DNA of 61,887 bases from Methyloglobulus morosus KoM1. GTDB lineage: Bacteria; Pseudomonadota; Gammaproteobacteria; Methylococcales; Methylomonadaceae. Made by a program: the position numbers and the translations under genes. Shown piece after piece: positions 43,898 to 54,225 of this stretch. The DNA lies in contig NZ_AYLO01000025.1 of NCBI RefSeq assembly GCF_000496735.2, positions 1 to 61,887 of the forward strand, read 5' to 3'. Position 1 is the first letter of the stretch; every line of letters starts with the position of its first letter. The notes below the pieces were generated by a model, which did no database searches, had not been told where the DNA came from, and saw only the letters and a program-made list of their open reading frames with translations.

Positions 43898-45172
43898 ATG
43901 GGCTTTTCAACAGCATTAAGCGGATTAAATGCCGCCGCCAATAATTTGACAGTCATAGGCAATAACATTGCCAACGCCAATACCGTTGGCTTTAAGGAAT
44001 CACGCTCTGAATTTGTCGATGCCTATGCCGACAGTTTGTCGGGCATGAGTAAAACACAACCGGGTGCTGGTGTAAGGTTGGCGCAAGTTGCCCAGCAATT
44101 TAATCAAGGTAATGTCGAGTTGACAGGCAATACCCTGGATTTGGCGATCAATGGTGAAGGCTTCTTCACGATGGCGGCCACCCCAACCGACATTAATTCT
44201 CATGTTTATACTCGTAATGGGGCCTTCCATGTCAACAAAGACGGTATTATCACCAACACCCAAGGCCAAGCCTTGCTGGCTTATAAGCCCAATGGTTCTA
44301 CGGTTGCGGCTGGGTTTAGCACAGGGGGATTAACGACGGTTTCCATGAATACCGGTGCCGGCAAACCAGTTTCCACGTCCAAAATTGATTTGGATGTTAA
44401 CTTGGATGCATCCAGCCCGGCCATTACCGTGCCTTTTGATCCGTTGGATTCCAGCACTTATACCAGAGAAACCTCAGTAACGGTCTACGACTCCTTGGGT
44501 GTCTCCCACAAGATGACGACATATTTTGTGGCTCAAACGGCAACACCCCCTACCAGGGATTGGACGGCGCATCATTACATTACCGACAACCCTTTGGCTC
44601 CCGTCTCAATTGATACAGCACCTGTACCCGCAGGAGCGACATTAACATTTGATTCGACCGGAAAGCTCACCGTACCTGCCAGCGGTCAAGTGCCATTAGC
44701 ACCTTTTGTAACTGGAACCTCGGCTGCCAATATTGTTGCGACCATAGACTACTCCGGTTCATCGCAATTATCTACCACCTTTAGTGTTAACGCCATAAAG
44801 CAAGACGGCTTACCGGCCGGCACATTGACCGGTATTGCCATTGACAAGGAGGGCGTCATTTTTGCCAACTTCAGTAACGGCAATTCGACACCTTTGGGCA
44901 AAGTGGCTATGACCCGGTTCACGAATCCGCAAGGATTGACAAAATTGGGTGACGGTGCCTGGGGAGAAAGTTCGGCTTCGGGATCGCCCATTATAGGCAG
45001 CGCCGGGGAGGGCACTTTCGGTTCCGTGCAATCGGGAGCGTTGGAGCAATCCAATGTGGATATATCAAAGCAATTGGTCAGCCTGATCCTTGCCCAGCAG
45101 ACATATCAGGCCAACTCACAGACGATCCAAACAGAAAAGAGCGTCATAGATCAAATCATGAACCTCCGTTAA
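43898..45172 (+). CDS. flgE: flagellar hook protein FlgE
   Basis: 424 aa. The N-terminal helix motif is ANNLTVIGNNIANANTVGFKESR. The family C-terminus is SNVDISKQLVSLILAQQTYQANSQTIQTEKSVIDQIMNLR. The middle is the hook D1/D2 region. It follows flgD after 15 bp. Confidence 0.97.
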   Translation: MGFSTALSGLNAAANNLTVIGNNIANANTVGFKESRSEFVDAYADSLSGMSKTQPGAGVRLAQVAQQFNQGNVELTGNTLDLAINGEGFFTMAATPTDINSHVYTRNGAFHVNKDGIITNTQGQALLAYKPNGSTVAAGFSTGGLTTVSMNTGAGKPVSTSKIDLDVNLDASSPAITVPFDPLDSSTYTRETSVTVYDSLGVSHKMTTYFVAQTATPPTRDWTAHHYITDNPLAPVSIDTAPVPAGATLTFDSTGKLTVPASGQVPLAPFVTGTSAANIVATIDYSGSSQLSTTFSVNAIKQDGLPAGTLTGIAIDKEGVIFANFSNGNSTPLGKVAMTRFTNPQGLTKLGDGAWGESSASGSPIIGSAGEGTFGSVQSGALEQSNVDISKQLVSLILAQQTYQANSQTIQTEKSVIDQIMNLR

Positions 45173-45194
45173 ACGTTGAGGTAGGAGAGCCGAC

Positions 45195-45935
45195 ATGGAC
45201 AAAAGCCTATATATTGCAATGAGTGGTGCCAAACAAACTTTGTTGGCCCAAACCGCTAACGCCAATAATTTGGCTAATGCCCAGACTTCCGGTTTCAAAT
45301 CTGACCTGGAGCAGTTCCGCAGTATGCCTGTTTATGGCCCAGGCTTTCCTACCCGCGTTTATGCCATGGCAGAACGCCCAGGGACAGACTTGTCCCCAGG
45401 CGCCGTACAACAAACAGGCCGTGACCTGGATGTGGCCGTTGATGGCGAAGGTTGGTTGACCGTGCAAGGTGCGGACGGTAAAGAAGCTTATACCCGTGCC
45501 GGCGACCTGCGGATTACACCTGACGGGCTACTCCAGACGGGGGCTGGCTTGCAGGTGATGGGGCAAGACGGGCCTATTTCTGTCCCGCCTTCACAAAAGC
45601 TGGAAATAGGTAAGGATGGCACTATCAGCGTTGTTCCCTTAGGCGCGAATTCAACTAACCTCGCCGTCGTAGACCGGATCAAATTGGTGAAACCTGCCTT
45701 GGATAACATGGAAAAACGAAGCGACGGCCTGATGCATGTTAAAGACGGGAAACCGGTAGCGGCCAGTGCTGATGTAACCTTAATACAAGGCGCAGTGGAA
45801 GGCAGTAACGTCAACGCGATCAGCGCCATGGTGGACATGATTGAACTCTCAAAAAACTTTGAATTACAAACTAAAGTAATGAAAAGCGCCGATGAAAACG
45901 CCAGTGCAAGTGCCAAGCTAATGCAATTGGCATAA
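45195..45935 (+). CDS. flgF: flagellar rod protein FlgF
   Basis: 246 aa with the rod motif (QTANANNLANAQTSGFKSDLEQF) and C-terminal VNAISAMVDMIELSKNFELQTKVMKSADENA. Proximal rod component. RBS AGGAGAG before the ATG. Confidence 0.96.
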   Translation: MDKSLYIAMSGAKQTLLAQTANANNLANAQTSGFKSDLEQFRSMPVYGPGFPTRVYAMAERPGTDLSPGAVQQTGRDLDVAVDGEGWLTVQGADGKEAYTRAGDLRITPDGLLQTGAGLQVMGQDGPISVPPSQKLEIGKDGTISVVPLGANSTNLAVVDRIKLVKPALDNMEKRSDGLMHVKDGKPVAASADVTLIQGAVEGSNVNAISAMVDMIELSKNFELQTKVMKSADENASASAKLMQLA

Positions 45936-45988
45936 ATTGTGCATGATAGTCTACAAGAAGACAACTTTTTGACACTTGGGAGATTATC

Positions 45989-46777
45989 ATGACAGAACGC
46001 GCATTGTGGGTAGCCAAATCCGGCCTCGACGCACAGCAAACACGGATGGCGGTTATTTCGAATAACCTGGCCAACGTGAACACTACCGGATTCAAAAAAT
46101 CCAGGGCCATTTTTGAAGACCTGGTCTACCAGAACATCAGGCAAGTTGGCGCACAAACCAGCCAAAATACCCAACTGCCGTCTGGCTTGCAATTAGGCAC
46201 TGGTGTCAGGACGGTTGCCACCGAAAAACTGCATACCCAAGGCAATATCCAACAAACTGAAAACTCATTGGACGTCGCTGTCAATGGTCGTGGCTTCTTG
46301 CAAGTCCTTATGCCGAACGGTGATGTCAATTATACCCGGGACGGATCGTTAAAATTGGATTCCACCGGGCAATTGGTCACTTCCGGCGGTAATCCCATAG
46401 AACCCGCGATTACCATCCCTAATGATGCTATCAGTATCACGATAGGACGCGATGGCACTGTCTCTGTCTTGCAACCAGGCAGTGCCACACCGAGCCAAGT
46501 TGGGCAAATACAGACGGCTGATTTTGTTAACCCCACGGGCTTAGAGCCAGTAGGCGAAAACCTTTATCGCGAATCGGTAGCCAGTGGCGCGCCCGTCCAA
46601 GGCACACCGGGCGAACAGGAGTTCGGACCACTGCTGCAAGGCTCTTTAGAAACCTCCAACGTCAATGTCGTTGAAGAACTGGTCAACATGATCGAAACCC
46701 AACGGGCTTATGAGATGAACTCTAAAGCCATTTCTACCACAGACCAAATGCTGTCCTTTGTGACGCAACAGTTATAG
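45989..46777 (+). CDS. flgG: flagellar distal rod protein FlgG
   Basis: 262 aa, the standard FlgG length. The rod motif is [19 protein letters not shown] and the C-terminus has [26 protein letters not shown]. It forms the distal rod that passes the P and L rings. Confidence 0.97.
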   Translation: MTERALWVAKSGLDAQQTRMAVISNNLANVNTTGFKKSRAIFEDLVYQNIRQVGAQTSQNTQLPSGLQLGTGVRTVATEKLHTQGNIQQTENSLDVAVNGRGFLQVLMPNGDVNYTRDGSLKLDSTGQLVTSGGNPIEPAITIPNDAISITIGRDGTVSVLQPGSATPSQVGQIQTADFVNPTGLEPVGENLYRESVASGAPVQGTPGEQEFGPLLQGSLETSNVNVVEELVNMIETQRAYEMNSKAISTTDQMLSFVTQQL

Positions 46778-46791
46778 TGAGGGATAGCATA

Positions 46792-47460
46792 ATGAAAACA
46801 CTCATTTTCATAGGATTCGTTTTATCAATGCTAGAGGCTTGCACCCCTATCCCACCCAGGGATCCGGCATTTGCACCCGTTGCGCCAGCTGACTTAAGGG
46901 CGCCTGTCCAAAATTCTGGGGCTATCTACCAGTCTGGTTACGATATGCGCCTGTTTGAAGACAACAAGGCCGCACGGGTTGGCGATATTTTGACCATCAT
47001 ACTTCAGGAATCAACCCAAGCTAAAAAGGCGGACGACCTTAACACTAAAAAGGACAACAACATTTCCGTGTCAGCGCCGAGCTTAATGGGTTTTGCCCTG
47101 TCTGCCTTGACGGGCAATGACGCCAAAACTGAACTGGCTGCCAAACGGGCTTTTACCGGACAAGGCAAGGCCGATCAAAGCAATAGTTTAGATGGCAACA
47201 TTTCTGTCACTGTCGTTGAGGTCTTGCCGAACGGCAACCTAAGGGTACGTGGCGAGAAGCGCGTTACTTTAAACCAAGGTGATGAATACATCCGCTTGGC
47301 AGGTATCGTTAGGCCTGTAGACGTATCTCCAGACAACACGCTAACTTCCGATAAGGTCGCCGATGCCACCATTATGTACACCGGAGAAGGCGCAATGGCC
47401 GATGCCAGCAAGATGGGCTGGGCATCACGGGCTATCTTCAGCCCTTGGTTCCCATTTTAG
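46792..47460 (+). CDS. flgH: flagellar L-ring lipoprotein FlgH
   Basis: 222 aa. Lipoprotein signal peptide with lipobox LEAC at about 15-18. The FlgH fold follows (RVGDILTIILQESTQAKK, NLRVRGEKRVTLNQGDEYIRLAGIVRPVDV). I choose ATG 46792, with GTGAGGGA upstream, over a GTG at 46777 that overlaps the flgG stop. FlgH forms the outer-membrane L ring. Confidence 0.95.
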   Translation: MKTLIFIGFVLSMLEACTPIPPRDPAFAPVAPADLRAPVQNSGAIYQSGYDMRLFEDNKAARVGDILTIILQESTQAKKADDLNTKKDNNISVSAPSLMGFALSALTGNDAKTELAAKRAFTGQGKADQSNSLDGNISVTVVEVLPNGNLRVRGEKRVTLNQGDEYIRLAGIVRPVDVSPDNTLTSDKVADATIMYTGEGAMADASKMGWASRAIFSPWFPF

Positions 47461-47486
47461 TTCCCATATAAACAGAGGGTAATGAC

Positions 47487-48590
47487 ATGTACGCACTGCA
47501 AAAAATTCTCGTTCCATCACTCCTATTGGCAGTCATTGGTGCTGCCCCGGCTTATGCGGAACGGATAAAAGACATCGCCTCCATCCAAGGCATCCGCACT
47601 AATCAATTGGTGGGTTACGGCTTGGTTGTCGGACTGGACAAATCTGGGGATAAAACAAAATTTACCGGACAAACCTTGCGTAGTATGCTGGGGCGTTTTG
47701 GGTTGACACTGCCTGCCGGTGTTGACCCTAAAGCAAAAAATATCGCAGCCGTCGCCATCGAGGCAGAACTGCCGCCATTTGCAAAGCCCGGCCAAGCGAT
47801 TGACGTGACCGTATCTTCGATTGGCGATGCCAAAAGTTTGCGCGGCGGCACATTATTGATGAGCCCCCTGAAAGGCGCGGACGGCCAAGTCTATGCCGTC
47901 GCCCAGGGCAGCTTGGTGGTAAGTGGCTTGAGTGCATCGGGGCAGGACGGTTCCAGCATTACCGTCAACAACCCCAGTGTCGGTCGTATACCCAATGGCG
48001 CAACTGTTGAGCGTGCCGTCAACACGCCTTTTTCAGAAGGCAATACGTTGACTTTTAATTTACATACCCCAGATTTTACGACTGCCAACCGTATGGCGGA
48101 ATCCATTAATAACACATTGGGCACGGGTACGGCAAAAGCTATTGATGCCACGTCTGTGCAAGTTAGTGGGCCGGTGGATAGTGGACAGAAAGTGACGTTC
48201 GCTTCGATGGTCGAAAACCTTACCCTTACCCTTGATGACGCGCCGGCGCGTATTATTGTCAACTCCCGAACTGGCACGGTTGTCATCAACAGCAAAGTAC
48301 GTGTACAGCCGGCGGCGGTATCGCATGGCAGCTTGACGGTCACCATCAGTGAAAATCCGCAGGTCAGCCAACCCGCGCCGTTTTCCAATGGCCAAACTGT
48401 AGTCACCCCAAAATCGAATGTCCAGATCGAACAGGAAAAAAACCACATGTTCGTGTTTAACCCTGGCGTTTCATTGGATCAAATAGTCCAGGCGGTCAAT
48501 AACGTGGGTGCCTCGCCCAGCGATTTGGTGGCCATCCTTGAAGCACTTAAATCAGCAGGCGCATTGCGTGCCGAGTTGATCATTATCTAA
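47487..48590 (+). CDS. flgI: flagellar P-ring protein FlgI
   Basis: 367 aa. Signal peptide ([17 protein letters not shown]), then the FlgI blocks [41 protein letters not shown] and [30 protein letters not shown]. It forms the periplasmic P ring with the help of FlgA. Confidence 0.97.
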   Translation: MYALQKILVPSLLLAVIGAAPAYAERIKDIASIQGIRTNQLVGYGLVVGLDKSGDKTKFTGQTLRSMLGRFGLTLPAGVDPKAKNIAAVAIEAELPPFAKPGQAIDVTVSSIGDAKSLRGGTLLMSPLKGADGQVYAVAQGSLVVSGLSASGQDGSSITVNNPSVGRIPNGATVERAVNTPFSEGNTLTFNLHTPDFTTANRMAESINNTLGTGTAKAIDATSVQVSGPVDSGQKVTFASMVENLTLTLDDAPARIIVNSRTGTVVINSKVRVQPAAVSHGSLTVTISENPQVSQPAPFSNGQTVVTPKSNVQIEQEKNHMFVFNPGVSLDQIVQAVNNVGASPSDLVAILEALKSAGALRAELIII

Positions 48591-48602
48591 TCGGAGACGG
48601 TT

Positions 48603-49619
48603 ATGCTAAACGTAAACCATGCCAGCGCCAGTGCCGATGTTTATACCGATTTCAATGGCTTGGCTAACCTTAAAAACGAAGCCAGGAAAAACTCACCGGA
48701 TTCCGTCAAGGAAGTCGCTAAACAATTTGAATCTATTTTTGTCAGCAATGTGCTTAAAGGTATGCGGGACGCAAAGTTGGCGGATGGTATTGCCGATAAC
48801 GACCAAAGCAAGTTTTACAAAGAAATGTATGACCAGCAGTTGGCCGTGCATTTATCGGGCAAGCCAGGGGTTGGCCTTGCAGACTTGATCGTCAAGCAGT
48901 TAAGCCCTGACGACAAGAACGACAATAAGAAAATAGGTCTTGAAGATTACCTGAACAGGTCATCTGGATCTAACAAGACCGTTTCACATTCTTCACGGGC
49001 TGCCGATAGGTCGGCCAACAGGAAAGACGACAATAATCTGGGCATATTCAAATCTTATGTACAAGAGATGCGCCCGGCTAGTGGGATAGACGAAACTCAA
49101 TTAAAGAACACACAATCCGGGCCGATAACGTCAGCAGGAGATTTCGTACAGAAGCTCTACCCTTATGCGGAGCAAGCCGCGAAGGAATTGGGCGTAGAAC
49201 CCAAGGTCCTCCTGGCGCAAGCGGCATTGGAAACGGGTTGGGGCCGTTCAGTCATCAAGAACGGTGACGGCAGCAGCAGTTTCAACCTGTTTAATATTAA
49301 GGCCGGCAAAGGCTGGGATGGCGGACAGGCGCGAGTGTCTACACTGGAATACCGGGATGGCGTTGCCAGAAAAGAACAAGCAGGTTTTAGGTCTTATTCT
49401 TCGTACCAGGAAAGTTTCAATGATTATGTGGACTTTATCAAAGCTAATCCGCGTTATCAGGATGCGTTGCAGCATGTCGGCAATAGCCAGCGCTATGTGC
49501 ACGAATTGCAACGTGCAGGTTATGCGACTGACCCAAGCTATGCCCACAAGATTATGAGTATTTTTAATGGCGATAAGATGGCTGATCTTGACAAAAAGAC
49601 AGTCGTGGCGATGAACTGA
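48603..49619 (+). CDS. flgJ: rod-cap / peptidoglycan hydrolase FlgJ
   Basis: 338 aa. The N-terminal rod-binding domain (VAKQFESIFVSNVLKGMRDAK) is fused to a C-terminal GH73 glucosaminidase-type domain (LLAQAALETGWGRSVIKNGDGSSSFNLFNIKAG). It opens the murein for the growing rod and caps it. The dual-domain form is typical of beta/gammaproteobacteria. Confidence 0.96.
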   Translation: MLNVNHASASADVYTDFNGLANLKNEARKNSPDSVKEVAKQFESIFVSNVLKGMRDAKLADGIADNDQSKFYKEMYDQQLAVHLSGKPGVGLADLIVKQLSPDDKNDNKKIGLEDYLNRSSGSNKTVSHSSRAADRSANRKDDNNLGIFKSYVQEMRPASGIDETQLKNTQSGPITSAGDFVQKLYPYAEQAAKELGVEPKVLLAQAALETGWGRSVIKNGDGSSSFNLFNIKAGKGWDGGQARVSTLEYRDGVARKEQAGFRSYSSYQESFNDYVDFIKANPRYQDALQHVGNSQRYVHELQRAGYATDPSYAHKIMSIFNGDKMADLDKKTVVAMN

Positions 49620-49667
49620 TGACCGCAATAACTATAGGGTTTATGTCCCTCAAATCGGGGTTTTAAT

Positions 49668-51326
49668 ATGTCAGGTATTATAAGTACTGGATTGTCAGGC
49701 CTTTTGGCTTCTCAAAGCTCTTTGAGCACCATTAGCCACAACATAGCCAATGTCAACACCGAAGGTTATAGCCGTCAGCGTGTCGAACTTAGCGCAAGTC
49801 TACCTCAGTTTACTGGCGGTGGGTATGTTGGCCAAGGGGTTGATGTCGCTACGGTTACCCGTAGCTATGACCAATTTATCAGCAACCAATTGAGTTCAAG
49901 CACATCAGCTTTTGGAGAATCAAATACGCTTTCAACTTTAGCATCCCAAGTGGACAATATCACCTCCAATGAAGCAACTGGCTTGTCCACAGGATTAAAA
50001 TCGTTCTTTAGTGCAGCCAACGGGGTTGCCAATGATCCTACTTCACTGTCCGCCAGGCAAGTCATGCTCACAGAAGCCAGTTCCTTGTCACAGCAATTCA
50101 ATCGGCTGTCATCGCAATTCGATAGCATACGAAATCAGGTGAACGGGCAAATGCAAAGCACCGTTGACGACATCAACTCCTTGGCCAAGAACATCGCCGA
50201 ATTGAACGGTAAAATTGCTGTCGTGGCTACCAATTCATTGTATTCACAACCGCCGAATGACTTGCTGGATCAGCGTGATGCGCTCATCAATAAACTGGCA
50301 GAAAAAATTAGCGTTACGGCAATCCCCCAACAAAATGGTTCGATAGACTTGGTTATCGGCAAAGGACAATCTTTGGTGTCGGGTACAAGTACTGCCAAAC
50401 TGTCTTTGGTGGGTTCAGCCAACGATCCCAGCCATAAAGATGTCCTATTGGATGGGCATAATATAGGCAAAGACATCAATGGTGGCGAATTGTCCGGCGC
50501 GATTAAATTCCGAGACCAAATTCTCGACCCTGCCCAACAACAACTGGGCTTGGTAGCGGCTGGGTTCACTGTCCAATTTAATGCATTGCATACCACAGGC
50601 TTCGACCTGAACGGCAACGCAGGCACAAATATGTTCAGTCTAGGAGCGTCGGCGTTGAACGTCCCTGTCATCGCCAATCCTAGCAATGTCGGTAGTATAA
50701 CGGCAACTTACGATCCATTGACATCAGGCCAGTTGGCTCCCAGTGATTACAACCTGAGTTATGATGGCAGCAACTTTTCGCTAAAACGCTTGAGTGACAA
50801 TACCGTTACGACTTTTGCAGGGCCTCCCCCAACAACGATAGCTGGCCCCGGATTCAGTATCTCAACAGGAGCGACGGTTGCGGCTAATGACAGTTTCCTG
50901 ATTAGGCCGACTTTTAATGCCGCCCAAACGATGACGACCTTGATCACCGACCCGACCAAAATTGCTGCCGCTGGTACGACAGGCGGCGCAGGCTCACCAA
51001 TAACAGGTGACAATACGGTCGCTTTGGGTCTGGCGAACCTTGAAAATAAGCCTATTTTGTCAGGCGGAAGGTCTACTTTTAATAGCGCTTACGGGCAATT
51101 GGTTTCACAGGTTGGTGCTTTAACGAGTTCGGCAAAAGTTAGCAGCTCAGCCCAGGAAGCCTTATTGAACCAAGCCAAACAATCCAGGGAAAGCCTGGCA
51201 GGTGTCAATTTGGACGAAGAGGCAGCTAATATGCTCAAATACCAACAGTCATACCAAGCCGCCGCGAAAGTCGTTAGTATTGCCAGTTCACTGTTCGATA
51301 CTTTAATCGGCGCTATCAATAGGTAG
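49668..51326 (+). CDS. flgK: hook-filament junction protein FlgK (HAP1)
   Basis: 552 aa. N-terminal SSLSTISHNIANVNTEGYSRQRVEL and C-terminal SRESLAGVNLDEEAANMLKYQQSYQAAAKVVSIASSLFDTLIG are diagnostic. It joins the hook to FlgL and is chaperoned by FlgN. Confidence 0.97.
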   Translation: MSGIISTGLSGLLASQSSLSTISHNIANVNTEGYSRQRVELSASLPQFTGGGYVGQGVDVATVTRSYDQFISNQLSSSTSAFGESNTLSTLASQVDNITSNEATGLSTGLKSFFSAANGVANDPTSLSARQVMLTEASSLSQQFNRLSSQFDSIRNQVNGQMQSTVDDINSLAKNIAELNGKIAVVATNSLYSQPPNDLLDQRDALINKLAEKISVTAIPQQNGSIDLVIGKGQSLVSGTSTAKLSLVGSANDPSHKDVLLDGHNIGKDINGGELSGAIKFRDQILDPAQQQLGLVAAGFTVQFNALHTTGFDLNGNAGTNMFSLGASALNVPVIANPSNVGSITATYDPLTSGQLAPSDYNLSYDGSNFSLKRLSDNTVTTFAGPPPTTIAGPGFSISTGATVAANDSFLIRPTFNAAQTMTTLITDPTKIAAAGTTGGAGSPITGDNTVALGLANLENKPILSGGRSTFNSAYGQLVSQVGALTSSAKVSSSAQEALLNQAKQSRESLAGVNLDEEAANMLKYQQSYQAAAKVVSIASSLFDTLIGAINR

Positions 51327-51332
51327 GTTATC

Positions 51333-52262
51333 ATGCGAATATCAACGTCTTGGGCGCAACAATTATCCGTCAATGCAATGCTCGACCAACAATCAAGGTT
51401 GCAGCAAACGCAAATGCAATTATCTACCCAGAAAAGGATTCTGACGGCTTCCGATGATCCTGCTGCGGCTGCCCGCATCATTGACCTCAACCAAAGCTTA
51501 AAGCAAACGGGGCAATACCATAGCAATATTAATGCCGCTAGGGATCGGTTGTCTATGGAAGATGGGGTATTGCAGAGCGCAACGGATATATTGCAAAGAA
51601 TTCATGAGCTGGGCGTACAAGGAATGAGTGGCACTAATACCGCAAACAGCCGGACTGCCGCAGCGGCAGAGTTGGATGCCCTCAACGGACAGTTGCTCAA
51701 CCTTGCCAACACCAAGAATGCCAACGGCGAATACATGTTTTCAGGCCTTAAAAGCACAACCCAGCCGTTTAGCAAAGATGCCGGCAATCCTGGTGCCTAC
51801 GACTATGTCGGGGATGCCAATTCGCGGCTCATACAAATAGACATGGGTCGTCAAGTGACTGACAGTGACCCTGGCACCAGTGTTTTCGGAGTCCCTACGG
51901 GACCGTCACCCGCAACAGTTCCTGCGCCAGGTTCCATCAACAATATTTTTGAAGCGATCAACAAGCTTTCCACCGACCTAAAGGCTAATGCCCCAAGCGC
52001 GGCATCCCTTGGCGACATATCCAAGGCGCTGGACAACGTGACTTTAACCCGCGCATCAGTAGGGGCGAGGCTAAATGCGTTGGACAACCAGGAAAGCATT
52101 AACTCGGCCACCGCCCTCAATATACAAACAACCTTGTCCGCAACACAAGACCTGGATTATGCCGAAGCCGTAAGCCGATTTACCCAGCAAACCGCTTCGT
52201 TACAGGCAGCACAGCAAACATTTACCCAAGTAAAAAAATTGTCCTTGTTTAATTATCTTTAG
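51333..52262 (+). CDS. flgL: hook-filament junction protein FlgL (HAP3)
   Basis: 309 aa flagellin-like protein with N-terminal RISTSWAQQLSVNAMLDQQSRLQQTQMQLSTQKRI and C-terminal DLDYAEAVSRFTQQTASLQAAQQTFTQVKKLSLFNYL. Last gene of the flg operon, 6 bp after flgK. Confidence 0.96.
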   Translation: MRISTSWAQQLSVNAMLDQQSRLQQTQMQLSTQKRILTASDDPAAAARIIDLNQSLKQTGQYHSNINAARDRLSMEDGVLQSATDILQRIHELGVQGMSGTNTANSRTAAAAELDALNGQLLNLANTKNANGEYMFSGLKSTTQPFSKDAGNPGAYDYVGDANSRLIQIDMGRQVTDSDPGTSVFGVPTGPSPATVPAPGSINNIFEAINKLSTDLKANAPSAASLGDISKALDNVTLTRASVGARLNALDNQESINSATALNIQTTLSATQDLDYAEAVSRFTQQTASLQAAQQTFTQVKKLSLFNYL

Positions 52263-52300
52263 CGATATGCGTCTATACTTAACTAAAACACTGAATAAGT

Positions 52301-52385
52301 CCTTTCGACAAGCATCGTTCGATAAGCCCAGGTGGAACGGGGTAAAAAGTAGAACCCCTCGTGGTGAGCCTGTCCAACCATTGGT
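52301..52385. repeat. degenerate REP-type inverted repeat
   Basis: The left part TTCGACAAGC and the right part CTCGTGGTGAGCCTGTCC face each other around a GGGG/CCCC stem. This resembles the widespread TTCGTGGTGAGCTTGTCGAA family of intergenic repeats. A shorter copy is at 57520-57551. Located after flgL. Confidence 0.55.
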
Positions 52386-52463
52386 TGAAATCAATTTATC
52401 CAGAGTTCCTTCATCTGACTTAATTTAAGCCAGCATCTATTACCTGCTATTAGAGGCATCAAT

Positions 52464-52625
52464 ATGAACTTAAATAAAAAAATTGAGGATCATGCCGAAT
52501 CAAAGCTTAAGTTTCTTATGGATTCTGAAACCGTCTCAAAAGACAAGCATTACAAATTAGGCGTGTGGCTGCATGGAGAGTATAGGAATAAATTAGCGAG
52601 AGCCGCTGGACGTAAGCCGTCCTGA
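52464..52625 (+). CDS. small hypothetical protein
   Basis: 53 aa, below the usual length cut-off. It is highly charged and helical (NLNKKIEDHAESKLKFLM..., KLGVWLHGEYRNKLARAAG), not recognised. The ATG is preceded by TTAGAGG with 6-7 nt spacing, a good ribosome-binding site, which is why I list it. It is isolated between the flg operon and the HDOD gene; the rest of the 52263-52804 gap holds only a REP-type repeat. I have no function to propose. Confidence 0.4.
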   Translation: MNLNKKIEDHAESKLKFLMDSETVSKDKHYKLGVWLHGEYRNKLARAAGRKPS

Positions 52626-52804
52626 GTGGATGGGTCGTTAGGCTATGTTCGTGTCCGCATAGGCTTTAAAGGTCTTTTGGGTCATGATGCATTTCCTGTA
52701 AGAAGGTTTGTGCAGCTCAATCCTATTGATATCCTAATTTCGTGATTCTTTATGGATTTTTCCTAATATTTTAGGAATTTACAAGGGCGAAGAAAGCAAG
52801 GCAA

Positions 52805-53695
52805 TCATTGCGAGAAAAAGTTAATGGTGTCTGCGACTTGCTGTTTGGCGTCGTGTAATATCTGCAATGACATTTCGGGTGTCAATGTTTGGTCGCCCAG
52901 TTTTTGATAGGCTGGCATGGAGGCAATTGTGGGTAAATCGGCACCCGGAGTCCCCAGGAAACAATGGTATTTTGCCAGCAAGACAATATCATTCAGGTTG
53001 AGGTTTTCGCCGGTGTTCGCAAACCAGTCCGAGGATTGCAATGGGATTTTTCTTAAGTTTTCCGGGAATTCCCATTGCTCTAAAATAATTGAGCCTATTT
53101 GCCCTTGTACCTCATTGATGCAAAGGCTGATGTCGTTGGGTTGATAGGTATCTTCCGACAGGCTGTCAGCAAAGGTCAAAATGGGTAGCACACCGATGTT
53201 ATGCAAAAGGCCTGCGAGCAGCGCCTCATCAGAATCCGCTTTTTTAGTCAACTTAGCCAGGGTGTAAGCCATGCTGGAAACCTTTATGCTTTGATACCAA
53301 CTTTGTTGGATCAATTTTTTTATGATGGCTTTTTCGCTCCTAATCAGGTTTTTCAGGCTGAATGTGATGACCAAGTCACGGGTGGTCTTCCTGCCCAATC
53401 GATTGATGGCGTTGAGTGTATTGGTGATCGGCACCATCGGCATGTAAAAAGGGCTATTGACTACCTGGATCAATTTTCCGGAAATGACGGGATCCATATT
53501 GATGATTTTAACAAGGTCAGCTATTTCGCAATCCTGCTGGATTGCTTTGCGCATTTTTAAGGCGACGTCAGGGAAGCTGGGGGTTTTAAGTTCGCCATGA
53601 ATATAATGTTCGTAGAAACGGCTGCCAAATGCATTGGCCTTGAGGCTTTCCGAAATCGTCAGTTCTTTATCCGCAGGGTCAGTTGTCGTCGTCAT
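52805..53695 (-). CDS. HDOD-domain protein
   Basis: 296 aa HDOD (HD-related output domain) protein. Visible blocks are LKTPSFPDVALKMRKAIQ, IINMDPVISGKLIQVVNSPFY, INRLGRKTTRDLVITFSLKNL and EALLAGLLHNIGVLPIL. The metal-binding HD pair is not conserved as in true HD-GYP enzymes, so a regulatory rather than enzymatic role is expected. RBS AAGGA before the ATG. It lies between flgL and fliT and is separately transcribed. Confidence 0.85.
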   Translation of the reverse strand: MTTTTDPADKELTISESLKANAFGSRFYEHYIHGELKTPSFPDVALKMRKAIQQDCEIADLVKIINMDPVISGKLIQVVNSPFYMPMVPITNTLNAINRLGRKTTRDLVITFSLKNLIRSEKAIIKKLIQQSWYQSIKVSSMAYTLAKLTKKADSDEALLAGLLHNIGVLPILTFADSLSEDTYQPNDISLCINEVQGQIGSIILEQWEFPENLRKIPLQSSDWFANTGENLNLNDIVLLAKYHCFLGTPGADLPTIASMPAYQKLGDQTLTPEMSLQILHDAKQQVADTINFFSQ

Positions 53696-53883
53696 AAGGG
53701 TTATCCTTAAGGTGTCCTGAAATGTTTAGTTTTTTTATCCACAGTTGGCTTTGTAGCCATTATGATGGTAGCCAATGTAGTCCGGTATAACCTTAAATGC
53801 AGCGGGGGATTAAGTGCCAATACTAGGGTCACGCATCAAGATTAATAGCCATATTATAGACTATAAAGCGAACACAATTTGAG

Positions 53884-54225
53884 TTAAGCCCCATACGCAT
53901 GCAACAAGCGTTGTTCTTGGCGGTTGCTTTGCATGCTAAGTTCCAATTGGCTCATCCAGGTTTGGACGCGCTTGCGGATTTCGGCATCCTCGGACAATAT
54001 TTTGCTAATCAATTGTTTTTTAAGTTGATTCGCAGCCTCATCCAGCATGGTCTCGGCATCCAATAGTTTCATGGCGGCGACCAGCTCGCTGCATTGCTGC
54101 TCGATACTGATTAACTGATCCCATTCGCCGTCTTTTGCCGCTTCCAGCATTTGCCCAGTCAAGGCCGACAGGGATTCGTAATTCGCAATAACTTGAGGTG
54201 CGCCCATCTGCCTAAGCCCTTGCAT
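53884..54225 (-). CDS. fliT: flagellar chaperone FliT
   Basis: 113 aa helical protein with the FliT pattern (YESLSALTGQMLEAAKDGEWDQLISIEQQCSELV). It is the chaperone of the filament cap FliD. It overlaps fliS by 14 bp. The call rests on size, helical pattern and the fliDST order. Confidence 0.85.
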   Translation of the reverse strand: MQGLRQMGAPQVIANYESLSALTGQMLEAAKDGEWDQLISIEQQCSELVAAMKLLDAETMLDEAANQLKKQLISKILSEDAEIRKRVQTWMSQLELSMQSNRQEQRLLHAYGA

